A DNA stretch of 64,000 nucleotides from CAVWDI01 sp963753725 (GCA_963753725.1 CAVWDI010000017.1:124001-188000); one strand, 5' to 3'; counted from the first letter of the stretch, positions 40,701 to 49,388 are shown. The notes: a model not told the origin generated them from the letters alone. Program-made: numbers and translations.

Positions 40701-41471
40701 ATACAGCAGGATATCGCGTGGTTGACCAGCATCTAATCCACCAAAGGTTAATGCAGATCGAGATGCAAATCCCAAAGCGTAAATAGCGCTAAGTGTGTCC
40801 GTACCAAATGGCACAGTATACGTGTCGTATCCCAACTCAACCCCTTCTTCCATCAACTGGTGAATAATAGAACGCCCATTCACATTTCCAGATAAGAAGG
40901 TAAGGATATTACGTTTCTGAAGTTCGCGTATGAGTTTTACAGCAACTTCGTTAGATTTAGCTGCACCGACAATAGCTGCAAAACCAGGCATACGGCCATC
41001 CACCAGTTGAATACCCCAGGATCGAAGTTGGATATCGTCGATTGGTCCGTTTAAATGACCAACGAGACCATCTCCATTATCAGAATATATAGTACCCCCC
41101 GCTAATTCGAAACCGGGCAATTGTTCTGGTTCTGTTCCATAAACAAAGCGGATTGCCTCTATAGTTTCTGCTGCATATAGAGTAGCCATGCCGCTATCGA
41201 GTGTTTCTCCAAGATATGGAGTCCAGTGTTTCTTGGATGGTAAAGGATGTAGTAATTGCCTTGCAAGCAGCAATACTTCATTTAACTCACCGAGAGTCTT
41301 GACTTCTTGCCCAGTCATAGCTAATATCAGTGGTAAATAATATGCAGTGTTTGGAAATGCAACCGGAGTGTCAGCTCCTTTTTCTGCTATCGCATTCTCA
41401 AGCATGATCTCAGCTTCAGATACAAGTGCATTTGCACCTCTTAGTGCGCGTGTCGCGATGTATCTAGACAT
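37800..41471 (-). CDS. acsB: Acetyl-CoA synthase AcsB fused to corrinoid protein small subunit AcsD
   Basis: A single 1223-residue frame. Residues 1 to about 752 are a full-length acetyl-CoA synthase (EC 2.3.1.169) that condenses CO, a methyl group and CoA. The A-cluster cysteines are C535, C538, C547, C557, C624 and C626 (CTLCQ, HVC, GLCG, ACGCF), with the same spacing (3, 9, 10, 67, 2) as I recall for the Moorella enzyme; the CGC motif holds the distal nickel. The N-terminal CODH-contacting domain is present. Residues about 755-895 form an Ala/Glu-rich, Pro-containing linker. Residues about 895-1223 are the small corrinoid-protein subunit AcsD (IAIEIMDRRPDDW, DLLLLNLTATD, GICEDKNYRTIVAAA, IIMDPTTGALGYGFEYGY). 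No stop or frame change occurs at the joint. Confidence 0.93.
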   Translation of the reverse strand: MSRYIATRALRGANALVSEAEIMLENAIAEKGADTPVAFPNTAYYLPLILAMTGQEVKTLGELNEVLLLARQLLHPLPSKKHWTPYLGETLDSGMATLYAAETIEAIRFVYGTEPEQLPGFELAGGTIYSDNGDGLVGHLNGPIDDIQLRSWGIQLVDGRMPGFAAIVGAAKSNEVAVKLIRELQKRNILTFLSGNVNGRSIIHQLMEEGVELGYDTYTVPFGTDTLSAIYALGFASRSALTFGGLDAGQPRDILLYNKARVFAFVLALGEVDDLKYAAAAGAINFGFPVIADTVIPEILPTGVTTYEHVVSMPFEEIDGKDDLERAERLVQKCVEIRGVKIKLTEVPVPVPYGSAFEGEVVRKADMRVEFGGKYSRCFEYLFSAPLDEVVDGKVEIVGPGFEDKDPQSAMDLGIVVEVAGRQMQEDFEPVLERQIHYFINGASGIQHIGQRDIAWIRISNGATEKGFDLEHFGRILHARFKNDFGAIVDKVQVTIYTEPEKIKEWLEKARESYDFRNRRLADLTDDKVDDFYSCTLCQSFAPDHVCVISPERLGLCGAYNWLDCKASFSINPTGPNQPIPLGKVIDFDRGYWVGTNDYAKQGSHGVVQEVSMYSIMENPMTACGCFECIVMVIPEVKGVMIVSREDTGMTPAGMKFSTLAGIAGGGLQTPGVMGVGKYYLVSPKFISADGGFKRVVWMSKNLKRSMSAEFQAVAKREGIPDFIDRISDGDSVTTVEELEIWIKEKEHPVLEMEPMEAKAETAEVVEAATIAQAEAVVEAAIEKAETKADEEKALELEVEETAEVSEPEAPAVEIPRPETIAISGVEAEPVDRAEKAVDILRRALVAALAELGGIDSADFQVPASPDIPHITPTSTSEVLTTESDVDKTIKGEIPPDKRWMPGETKTQILKEQWTGQVRVTKIGATKEDGGTRTSQVVIGGENSMPFMDFEGEVVNNPVIAIEIMDRRPDDWSQLLLDEWGDVVDDPAKWAQAAEKAGADLLLLNLTATDVEGNPNTPENAVKTVKSVLEASGLPLIVFGPGQAELDNEFMVPIADTFKGERLLLGICEDKNYRTIVAAAMANDHLVNARTAMDVNLAKQLNILINDMGLPLDQIIMDPTTGALGYGFEYGYSVMERLRLAALQGDSMTQMPMLVTPGQECWKAKESKVGDGVPEEWGDWKERAITWETLTTVMLLESGANVVVVRHPESLRRTREAIEDLTS

Positions 41472-41497
41472 TAAAAAGCCTCCTAAAATATTATTAT

Positions 41498-43513
41498 CTA
41501 ATCAGCAGCCACACCATATATGGCTTCTCGTCGTTCTGACAATGGAATCTGTTCAAGTTCTAGCATTCGTTTATCACCACTCTTCCCAAATAGGGTGGGG
41601 TCATATGCAATTAAACCAAGTTCATCACGTTTACGATCAATATGTGCAAGCGTCGCCTTGATCATTTCATCAGGATCTGGGATAAATTCCAATTTACCGC
41701 CATATAATTCCTCCCATCCTTCACTTATAAATTTCGATACAACATCACTGTCAGAAACCCGGTCTGGCATGCCGCTGACTGGTGAAGAACCACCAAAAAT
41801 TACATAAGCACCTGAAGCAATACAATAGGTACCAATAGAGAGCGCTTTCTCACTCATCCATTCAGGTGCTAATCCCACAGCTGGAACCTGGTCAATGTCA
41901 TCTCCCAGTCCACCCTCTTCAACCACCTGAGTCAGGACGGTCAAAATTCGAGCATTGTCAACACAAGAACCCATATGCAAAACGGGTGGAATCCCGATTG
42001 TTTCACAAATTTCACGCAACCCTGGTCCTACTTTATCTAAACCCGCTTCACCAAGTAACAACCCTAACTTTGCACTTGCTATGGCACCGCAACCGGTCTC
42101 CACAACAAGTACATCCTGCTTAAGCAGTTCTTCGGTGATATATGTATGTAGATAATCTTGTTGACTGCGAGCGTTGTTGCAGCCAACAATCGCGGCTATA
42201 CCTCTAATCCTCCCTGAAATCACTGCATCATTCAATGGTCGGAACGAGGCACGGTATGAACCACCGAGCATATAATTGATATATTCGTGGGAGAACCCAG
42301 GAATTAGATCTTCTCGACTATCCGGGATCTGGGTTTTCCCTCGATTCTTGTAATTATCAATCGCTTTTTTGAGGATATCCTTTGCGATAGACAAAGCATG
42401 ATGTTCATCGAATTCAATATGGGTTGCTCCCTTTATCTTTACTTTAGGAGACGTAGTAATGATCATCGTATGGAAATTCTCTGCAAGCCCAACTAACGCC
42501 TGCATAATGCATTGAACATCGACAACCATTGCTTCCACAGCGCCTGTAAGGATAGATAATTCTTGGTGCAGGAAATTACCTGCAGCAGGGATACCCTGTC
42601 GCATTAGGATTTCATTAGCAGTACAGCAAATTCCAGACAGGTTAATTCCCTCCGCGCCAGCCGCTCTAGCGTATTCAATAATCTCTGGATCTTGCGTAGC
42701 AGCTACCATCATTTGGCTGAGAGTAGGTTCATGCCCGTGAACGACAACATTTACCATATCGTCTTTCAAAACGCCAAGATTTGCCTGACCAAGAATCGGA
42801 GCTGGTGTTCCGAATAATATATCGGACACATCAGTCGCTATCAAGCTTCCACCCCATCCATCCCCGATAGCCGTACGTACTGCATGTTGAAGGAGGTGTT
42901 CAGCATCTTGATCATCACCTATATGTGTCCGGTGAAGACATTCAACGATTTCGCGGTCAATACCACGCGGCATAACACCAGTTTCTTCCCATACCTTTTG
43001 CCGCTTCTTTGGAGCACGGATAACAGGTAGCACTCTTCCCTCCTGCTGACCAAACTGAGCCAAGTACAAATCCGCCAGGTCATTCGCAATCTCATTGGGC
43101 GAGCGATCTTCGATAGGTATGCCATAAATAGCAGCCAGTGTTCGCAGTTTCGCTACATCTCGAATGACATATCCCTCTGTTTCACCGTTCGCAACTGCTT
43201 TAAGAGTCATTGCCATACCCCGTCCGTGATCAGAGTGCGCTGCAGCCCCAGCTGAGATCGCACGGACTAGATTGCGTGCTTGAATTGTGTCTATCGTTGC
43301 GCCGCAAACACCAGTTTGACCATCTTTAGTTAGGCGGCATGGACCCATGCTGCAGATCTTGCAGCACATTCCAGCTCCGCCAATATTACATGGAGATGCT
43401 TCATCTGCCCGGCTGAATGCAGTAGATATACCCAGTTCGTCAGCTCGTATCAGCATTTCCTGCGCTGCAGGATCTGAAGTTCGTTCTTCTTGCGTTCTTA
43501 TTTTCTTTGCCAT
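41498..43513 (-). CDS. acsA: Carbon monoxide dehydrogenase catalytic subunit AcsA/CooS
   Basis: Nickel-iron CODH that reduces CO2 to CO for acetyl-CoA synthase (EC 1.2.7.4). 671 residues. Cluster D/B cysteines lie in CNIGGAGMCCKICSMGPCR near residues 42-60 and a further GVCGA. C-cluster ligands: SGICCTANEI, IVGCNNARSQ, ETGCGAIASAKL and HMGSCVDNAR, with a His near 284 in VVVHGHEPTLSQMM. It starts three bases after the HMA-like gene stop and precedes acsB::acsD by 26 bases, so translation is probably coupled. No cooC nickel-insertion ATPase gene is in this operon. Intact. Confidence 0.97.
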   Translation of the reverse strand: MAKKIRTQEERTSDPAAQEMLIRADELGISTAFSRADEASPCNIGGAGMCCKICSMGPCRLTKDGQTGVCGATIDTIQARNLVRAISAGAAAHSDHGRGMAMTLKAVANGETEGYVIRDVAKLRTLAAIYGIPIEDRSPNEIANDLADLYLAQFGQQEGRVLPVIRAPKKRQKVWEETGVMPRGIDREIVECLHRTHIGDDQDAEHLLQHAVRTAIGDGWGGSLIATDVSDILFGTPAPILGQANLGVLKDDMVNVVVHGHEPTLSQMMVAATQDPEIIEYARAAGAEGINLSGICCTANEILMRQGIPAAGNFLHQELSILTGAVEAMVVDVQCIMQALVGLAENFHTMIITTSPKVKIKGATHIEFDEHHALSIAKDILKKAIDNYKNRGKTQIPDSREDLIPGFSHEYINYMLGGSYRASFRPLNDAVISGRIRGIAAIVGCNNARSQQDYLHTYITEELLKQDVLVVETGCGAIASAKLGLLLGEAGLDKVGPGLREICETIGIPPVLHMGSCVDNARILTVLTQVVEEGGLGDDIDQVPAVGLAPEWMSEKALSIGTYCIASGAYVIFGGSSPVSGMPDRVSDSDVVSKFISEGWEELYGGKLEFIPDPDEMIKATLAHIDRKRDELGLIAYDPTLFGKSGDKRMLELEQIPLSERREAIYGVAAD

Positions 43514-43516
43514 CGC

Positions 43517-43915
43517 TTAATCCTCCATCTTACTTTTAATAACACCAATACCAGGGCAGTTCCACAATGGTCTGCCAGTGTAACTAACAACATTTTGCGC
43601 AAAACCAACTGTTTGTTGGCTTTTTTCAAATACCTCTGTGTGGCGGAAATATGATTCGGAGCGGTCTGCATCTAGGTATGTCGCAGTATCTGCTTCGATA
43701 GGAAGTTCCCACTCACCTAGATACCCAATCTCTGATAATTTTAGTTCTATCTGATTTTCCTTAATAAGCTCAGGATCGTAGTTGACCTCTACTACCTGAA
43801 ATGAACTACTGGCGTAAACACTTTCAACGCCCAGCATTTCGAGCAAAACTCGCCGAACTTCTATTACATGGTGATCACCATACATCGCTGGAACATCATA
43901 AGTTATTGTTTTCAT
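43517..43915 (-). CDS. HMA-like small protein at the head of the CODH operon
   Basis: A 132-residue protein whose first 70 residues resemble the ferredoxin-like heavy-metal-associated fold: MKTITYDVPAMYGDHHVIEV, helix, SVYASSSFQVVEVNYDPE, then KLSEIGYLGEW. The CxxC metal motif of true HMA domains is absent; the loop has MYGDHH instead, where the two His might bind metal. The C-terminal tail contains TGRPLWNCPGIGV with the only Cys. Three bases separate it from acsA, so the two are translated together. Function unknown; nickel handling, a redox partner or a structural role for CODH are possible and unproven. ATG 43915 has a GGGAGCC-like upstream region. Confidence 0.7.
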   Translation of the reverse strand: MKTITYDVPAMYGDHHVIEVRRVLLEMLGVESVYASSSFQVVEVNYDPELIKENQIELKLSEIGYLGEWELPIEADTATYLDADRSESYFRHTEVFEKSQQTVGFAQNVVSYTGRPLWNCPGIGVIKSKMED

Positions 43916-44597
43916 TTATGGCTCCCTTTTTCTCTTATGACAGATAATTATTTTTGAAAATCCCGTTTAATTTCTCTAATTAATCAAAAATCCCAGCAAT
44001 CTACTCGATTTTAAGTCAATTTGCTGGGGACTTATTCAGAAGAAAATATTTTTGATTCGCAATATTTAATATCTTCGGAATCAAACTTAATATTAAATTG
44101 TAAATTACCAATAAATTGGTTCTGGAGTAAAACCATAATTTTTCACGACATTTAAAGTGTGCAAATTTAATACGTTAATTGTGACGAAATATAACAAAAT
44201 AGCCCTAGACGAACAAGTGACAAATAACACTATTTTAGTAAGGTTTTTCTTCCTTCGGTATTGTTTATTTTCATGCTTAAATACTCAATAAATTCCATCC
44301 ATAAATTGGAGCGACATATATTAATTTGCTACGATAATTAATGGCCATTTGAATGTGCAGTAAGAATGCATGCTTCAGAAGTTAAAGCAGTGATACTACC
44401 CTCGAAACCGACTTTGATTTCAAATGTGTAATTGAGTGACAGATTTGAGTTGAAATGGAATCCTAGTACTGACCCAAGCATATCAAAGGAATTGAAAAGA
44501 TTATTGAAATGGGATAATCTTTAAGAAAAGGGATGTACTTAAAGGACCACCAATTAATTCCTTGCAGAAATTATATGTGGTCAATTAAATATAAAAA
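43916..44597 (-). other. 680-bp non-coding leader region upstream of the CODH operon
   Basis: No open frame with coding character was found on either strand between the HMA-like gene and the CAU tRNA. The only strong structure is the terminator-like hairpin at 43986-44030. The region is AT-rich and should hold the CODH operon promoter on the minus strand. I looked for a cobalamin riboswitch (GCCACTG-type B12 box) and saw none. A short frame near 44448-44523 (LKWNPSTDPS) is too weak to call. Confidence 0.5.
43986..44030 (-). terminator. Terminator or attenuator hairpin upstream of the CODH operon
   Basis: Read on the minus strand: an 8-bp perfect stem CCCAGCAA/TTGCTGGG (44021-44028 with 43992-43999), 21-nt loop, then ATTTTTGA. 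It points toward the operon and ends about 70 bases before the first gene, so it is either an attenuator in the operon leader or the end of an upstream transcript. Confidence 0.6.
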
Positions 44598-44670
44598 TGG
44601 CGAGGGTGGGATTTGAACCCACAACCAAGAGCTTATGAGTCTCCTGCTCCGCCGTTTGAGCTACCTCGCC
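44598..44670 (-). tRNA. tRNA with CAU anticodon (elongator Met, or Ile2)
   Basis: A complete 73-nt cloverleaf on the minus strand: acceptor GGCGAGG/CCTCGCC, D-arm GCTC/GAGC, anticodon loop CTCATAA, T-arm GTGGG/TTCAAAT/CCCAC, discriminator A. The anticodon stem has an A-G mismatch next to the loop. The first acceptor pair is G-C, so it is not initiator tRNA. CAU is read either as methionine or, after lysidine modification, as isoleucine; the sequence alone does not decide. CCA not encoded. Confidence 0.88.
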
Positions 44671-44798
44671 AAAAACCGTGAAAATATTACTATGCTAGCT
44701 TTCTTTTGTCAACGAAGCCAAACATCTATTGATGATCGTCTGATCCCCGTAAAAACAATTTCTTTGAATAATTAACAATCTAAATTACCTGGGATATC

Positions 44799-45761
44799 TT
44801 ATATGGTCCTATCTACCACATATTTAGCTAACTGTTCCAAAGCATCCCGTTCCGCATTTTCCGGCATACCATATAAAATGATAAGACTGTTCTCTATGAA
44901 TTCTTGAGCTTTACTCAATGACCTCTCAACTGCTCCACTGTCACAAATTGAAGAAACCAATCGATCCATCACTCTCTCTTCATAATGGTTACCGCTTAAG
45001 ATATGAGTCATATCCTTGTCTTCAGGATTTTGTTCAATGAAATATATAGCTGGTAGTGTAATGATCCCCTGCCGTAAATCACTCGCAACTGGTTTACCAA
45101 CGGTAGCTTGCTCGCTTGTAAAATCCAGAACATCATCAATAATTTGAAACGCCATCCCAATATCATAACCAAAACGACCAAGGTCATTAACCACACGAGA
45201 ATCTACCGGCGATAGTAAGCCAGCCGCCCGGGTAGCTAATTCAAACAAGGATGCCGTTTTTGCAAATATCCGTTTCTCATATTCTTCAATACTGGTTGTC
45301 CCATCGCTAGGGAACATTTGGTCAATTTCCCCATTCACAATCGTAGCTAGTGTATCCGCGAATTGTTGAATAATCTGAACGTTTTCGGTTTCAGCAGCTA
45401 ATTTTGCCGCTCGGGCGAACATAAAATCTCCAGTTAACACAGTTGCTGCAGGAGACCAACGCGCATTCAAAGTCGAGATCCCCCTCCGTAATAATGCACC
45501 GTCTATTAAATCATCATGTACCAATGTAGCTGTGTGCAGCATTTCGATCGCCGCTGCTAATGTTATAAGTTTCTGTTGATTACCATTTAGCATCCCACCT
45601 GATAACAATGCAACCGTCGGTCGAATCCTTTTTCCACCTGATGATAACAAGTGATCGATAGCCGCCTCTAGTTCTAAATTATGATCAAGTGAGCTCGAAC
45701 GCATACGGGTCTCAACCAATGGCAATTGTTCTTGGACAAGATCCATTATGCTAGCTGACAT
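44799..45761 (-). CDS. Polyprenyl diphosphate synthase
   Basis: Trans-prenyltransferase that extends isoprenoid chains, probably to the C35-C45 length used for quinone side chains. 320 residues from ATG 45761. The first aspartate-rich motif lies in LVHDDLIDGALLRRG, the second in FQIIDDVLDF; both catalytic magnesium sites are intact, along with GGKRIRP at the start. An upstream TTG at 45779 would overlap tatD by seven bases and adds unsupported residues, so the ATG was preferred. Last gene of the glmM-manB-deoB-tatD run. Product chain length cannot be read with confidence. Confidence 0.9.
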   Translation of the reverse strand: MSASIMDLVQEQLPLVETRMRSSSLDHNLELEAAIDHLLSSGGKRIRPTVALLSGGMLNGNQQKLITLAAAIEMLHTATLVHDDLIDGALLRRGISTLNARWSPAATVLTGDFMFARAAKLAAETENVQIIQQFADTLATIVNGEIDQMFPSDGTTSIEEYEKRIFAKTASLFELATRAAGLLSPVDSRVVNDLGRFGYDIGMAFQIIDDVLDFTSEQATVGKPVASDLRQGIITLPAIYFIEQNPEDKDMTHILSGNHYEERVMDRLVSSICDSGAVERSLSKAQEFIENSLIILYGMPENAERDALEQLAKYVVDRTI

Positions 45762-45772
45762 TATATGATTAC

Positions 45773-46586
45773 TTACCAATTAAAGATCCTCTCTGAATTC
45801 ATCTTTGTTTTGTTTACAACAAAATCATAAGGCAATTCCTTGATTTCTGCAATCTTCTCCGCAATGTATTTTACATATGCCGGCTCATTGCGTTTACCCC
45901 TAAAAGGAGAAGGAGTGAGAAACGGGGCATCCGTTTCAATTAAAATATGGTCAATGTCTATATCGCGCACTACCGCTCGCAATAATTCCGCATTCTTAAA
46001 TGTTATTGGGCCTGTAATTCCTATCAGAAAATTATTTTCTACAGCCAATTTCGCAGCAGTAATATCACCGCTAAATGAATGCAAAACTCCAGGAACTTGT
46101 TTCAGATTACTATTCACATCAGGTAATCGATCAAACCAATGTATAAGAATTTGAATTGTATCCTGAATTGCACGAATATCAATTGAACTGGCATTTCTTG
46201 AATGAATAACCACCGGCAGGTCTAGTTCACTCGCTAAATCCAATTGTTCTTCAAAAACATCAATTTGTAATTGCTGCGGTGCTCTATCACGATAATAATC
46301 TAATCCTATCTCGCCGATCGCTACCGCCTTCGTAGATTTGGATAATATTCGAAGTTTTTCTTTTGCATCTGATCTCCAGGAAATTGCCTCGTTTGGATGT
46401 ACTCCGACTGCTGCATATACTTCCGAATATTCATTCGCCAATTCAACAGCCTCGTTACTTGATTCCAGATTGATGCCCGGATTTAGAATTCGATCTACTC
46501 CAGCTTCCTTTGCCGCGTTGAATTACACTAACTCGATCATTAAAAAAATTATTGAAATTTAGGTGACAATGAGTATCAGTTAGCAT
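45773..46586 (-). CDS. tatD: TatD family metal-dependent DNase (one frameshift)
   Basis: Amidohydrolase-fold hydrolase with 3'-5' DNase activity in characterised relatives. Motifs from N terminus: MLTDTHCHLNF (metal HxH, from ATG 46586), ILNPGINLESS, AAVGVHPNEA, AIGEIGLDYYR (metal Glu), PVVIHSRNA, VLHSFSG and ILIETDAPFLTP (metal Asp). The frame breaks near 46512: GQRGKGSWS in one frame versus AAKEAGVDRILNPG in the next, one base apart. Repaired length is about 271 residues, normal for TatD. It lies between deoB and the polyprenyl synthase. Confidence 0.9.
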
Positions 46587-46601
46587 AAATATAAGTCAGG
46601 C

Positions 46602-47789
46602 TCATATTTCTTTTTTGACAATTTTTGATGCAAACTCCACACCTTCCCCCGTTCCCGGGACATCCAACATGTATGAAATGCTGGCAGCCATATCACAAAA
46701 TGAATTACGTGTGCCGATGTTTATGCCTTGTTTAATTGGATCACCCGCTACCAGTAATGGCACTCGCTCTCTTGAATGATCAGTTGAAGGAGTAGTAGGG
46801 TCATTACCGTGATCGGCAGTAATAAACATAACATCTCCCTCGGACATCGCCTCCCGAATTTCCGGCAATCTGCGATCGAATTCCTGCAACGCTTTTGCAT
46901 ATCCTTCAGGATTATTCCGGTGGCCATATAGTTGGTCAAAGTCAATCAAATTCACGAAAATTAATCCGGGTTTATTTGTAGTAATAAACTCGATCGTAGC
47001 ATTAATGGTGTCATTGTTGTTACCAGTATGATTTGAATCAGTTAATCCTCGAAACGCGAATATATCCTCGATTTTCCCTACACCAGCCACCATTAAACCA
47101 AATTCTTTTACTTGATCCAGTAATGTCTTTCGTGGAGGTGGAACAGAAAAATCTTTCCGATTTTCTGTACGTGTAAAGCTCCCAGGAGTTCCGATAAATG
47201 GACGTGCAATAACTCGTGAGACTTTTAAATCGCCTGATAACATCTCCCGAGCAATTTGACAAATCTCATACAATCGATCAATTGGTATGACAGCTTCGTG
47301 TGCCGCGATTTGAAAAACTGAATCAGCTGAAGTGTAGATAATGGGTTTACCAGTATTCATATGTTCTTCACCCAATTCTTCAATGATGACAGTACCTGAA
47401 GCAGGGTAATTTCCTAAAGTACCAATTCCAATCCGTTCCTCATACATATCCATAAAATCTTTTGGGAAACCATTAGGAAATGTAGGGAAAGCTTCCGAAG
47501 ACGATACCCCGGCCAATTCCCAATGGCCGGTGGTTGTATCCTTACCCACTGATACTTCAGTCAATCTTCCAAATGCACCCAAGGGTTCCTTAACCGCAGG
47601 GATTCCAGGAAATTCCCCTAGATGTCCGAGACCCAACTTAGCAAGATGCGGCAGCGCAAGACCTCCAACTGCTTTTGCTGTATTGCCCAAGGTATTTGAT
47701 CCTTCATCACCAAAAATCTCAACGTCGGGTGCATCGCCAATCCCAACACTATCCAAAACAAGCAAAATTACCTGGTTAATATGTCTCAT
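46602..47789 (-). CDS. deoB: Phosphopentomutase DeoB
   Basis: Interconverts ribose or deoxyribose 1-phosphate and 5-phosphate in nucleoside salvage (EC 5.4.2.7). 395 residues of the alkaline-phosphatase superfamily. Metal-site motifs: VLDSVGIGDAPD at the N terminus, GKDTTTGHWELAG (the catalytic Thr), NLIDFDQLYGHRN and TADHGNDPTTPSTDHSRE near the C terminus. Six bases separate it from the upstream phosphomannomutase gene, with tatD 15 bases downstream. Intact. Confidence 0.97.
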   Translation of the reverse strand: MRHINQVILLVLDSVGIGDAPDVEIFGDEGSNTLGNTAKAVGGLALPHLAKLGLGHLGEFPGIPAVKEPLGAFGRLTEVSVGKDTTTGHWELAGVSSSEAFPTFPNGFPKDFMDMYEERIGIGTLGNYPASGTVIIEELGEEHMNTGKPIIYTSADSVFQIAAHEAVIPIDRLYEICQIAREMLSGDLKVSRVIARPFIGTPGSFTRTENRKDFSVPPPRKTLLDQVKEFGLMVAGVGKIEDIFAFRGLTDSNHTGNNNDTINATIEFITTNKPGLIFVNLIDFDQLYGHRNNPEGYAKALQEFDRRLPEIREAMSEGDVMFITADHGNDPTTPSTDHSRERVPLLVAGDPIKQGINIGTRNSFCDMAASISYMLDVPGTGEGVEFASKIVKKEI

Positions 47790-47795
47790 CCTAAT

Positions 47796-49295
47796 TTATC
47801 CTACAACTTCCTTCAGTCCTTTTTCTAAATCCTCAGCATCAACAAAATCAAATTGGTCTAATTCACCCCTAACCAATTCTACAATTTCGATCAATGAATT
47901 GTTATCTTTAGCCTGGAAGCGAGCAGTAAGTTTTGGTTGTGTGTTCGATGCCCTGATTAATGCCCATTTATATTGATCGAAAGGGATTCGAACCCCATCC
48001 ATATCGATCACATCGTATTCTAATGACTTAAATCTCTCAAGCAGGTTATTTATTACAAATGCCTTTTGATTGTCGGGACATGGTAAAGCAAGTTCTCGGG
48101 TTGTTTTAAGTTCAGGCAAATCACTCAACAGCTGCGACATAGTTTGATCAGTACGTGAGAGGATTTCAAGCACGCGTGCGGAAACGTATATAGCATCGTC
48201 AAAACCATAAAAACGGTCCCTGAAAAATATATGTCCGCTTAACTCTCCGCCTAGAAGTACAGGAATACCTTTGACTGCATCGTCAGCCATTTTCTGTTTT
48301 ATATTTGAATGCCCTGTTTTCCACATAACTGGCAAACCACCACGGTTTTTAATATCAATATGGAGTAAATCTGAACATTTGACATCAAAAACAATTTCCG
48401 CACCCTCGTTCTCCTCAAGCACATTTCGCGCTAATATTAATAACAGCAGGTCGGATTCAATTTTCTGTCCTTTCTCGTCAACAATTCCTACCCGGTCAGC
48501 ATCTCCATCGTAAGCCACACCAACATCAGCGCCAAACTCGAGCACTTTTTCTCCTAATTCTTTTACTTTATCCGGTTGCTCCGGATCAGGAGAACCTTTC
48601 GGAAATGGATAAATCAATTCTGAATTTATCGCTATCACTTCGTATCCCAACTCAGATAAGAATCTGGGAGCAAATAATCCTCCGGTAGCATTCCCAGGAT
48701 CCACTACCACTTTCAAAGGTTTACTTGCGGGTTTAACACGTTCTTTCAACGCTTCTAAGTAAATATCTAAGATTTTTTCTTCTCGGAAATTCCCTTGCCC
48801 TTGAATAAAATCTTGGTCGACGATTGTTTGATATATAGCTTGTATCTCATCGCTAACCAATGTTCGGTAACCAGGTTTGCTTAATTTCAATCCATTTGAC
48901 CACATTGGGTTATGGCTCCCCGTAACCATCATACCGCCATCACAACCCAATTCTTCAACAGCGAAGTAGAGCAGAGGTGTTGTTGATAAGCCAATATCAA
49001 TCACCTCACACCCAACAGATAAAACACCCACCATAAAACCGGAAGCAATATCTATCGAAGTTCTTCGGTTATCTCTTGCAACCACTACCTTCGATCCAGA
49101 AGAACGTTTAATCCATGTCCCATAAGACTTTCCGATAAGCCATGCTTGTCTGGCCGTTAAATCTATGGTTCGCTTTATATCTGGATTTAATGGATCACTG
49201 TCCGCAACGCCGCGGATGTCGTAACTTCTAAATATTTCCGAAGATACATTTATATTTTTTACTACCACAGAAGTGCTCTGGTTTTCTTGTTTCAT
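47796..49295 (-). CDS. Phosphomannomutase/phosphoglucomutase
   Basis: Alpha-D-phosphohexomutase that moves phosphate between C6 and C1 of mannose or glucose, feeding sugar nucleotides for envelope polysaccharides. 499 residues. Signature sites: FRSYDIRG (start), active serine loop MMVTGSHNP, metal-binding YDGDADRVG, sugar-binding LGGELSGH, and phosphate-binding RASNTQPKL. The Ser in TGSHNP carries the phosphate. The PMM/PGM class is inferred from GELSGH and overall length; strict substrate preference is not readable. Second gene of the glmM run. Confidence 0.92.
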   Translation of the reverse strand: MKQENQSTSVVVKNINVSSEIFRSYDIRGVADSDPLNPDIKRTIDLTARQAWLIGKSYGTWIKRSSGSKVVVARDNRRTSIDIASGFMVGVLSVGCEVIDIGLSTTPLLYFAVEELGCDGGMMVTGSHNPMWSNGLKLSKPGYRTLVSDEIQAIYQTIVDQDFIQGQGNFREEKILDIYLEALKERVKPASKPLKVVVDPGNATGGLFAPRFLSELGYEVIAINSELIYPFPKGSPDPEQPDKVKELGEKVLEFGADVGVAYDGDADRVGIVDEKGQKIESDLLLLILARNVLEENEGAEIVFDVKCSDLLHIDIKNRGGLPVMWKTGHSNIKQKMADDAVKGIPVLLGGELSGHIFFRDRFYGFDDAIYVSARVLEILSRTDQTMSQLLSDLPELKTTRELALPCPDNQKAFVINNLLERFKSLEYDVIDMDGVRIPFDQYKWALIRASNTQPKLTARFQAKDNNSLIEIVELVRGELDQFDFVDAEDLEKGLKEVVG

Positions 49296-49388
49296 TATTC
49301 TTTACTCCACAATGATTTCTTCTAGTCTCATTCATTGATACTACTATTCTATTTGTGTAAGATGTTTTTTCTATCCTTCCCGTTAGTT

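Noticed and set aside
44448..44523. Short plus-strand frame (LKWNPSTDPS) upstream of the CAU tRNA
   Set aside because: Too short, no start or ribosome-binding site, and no supporting homology.
43916..44597. Cobalamin riboswitch before the CODH operon
   Set aside because: No B12-box-like GCCACTG or the usual conserved stems could be found on either strand.
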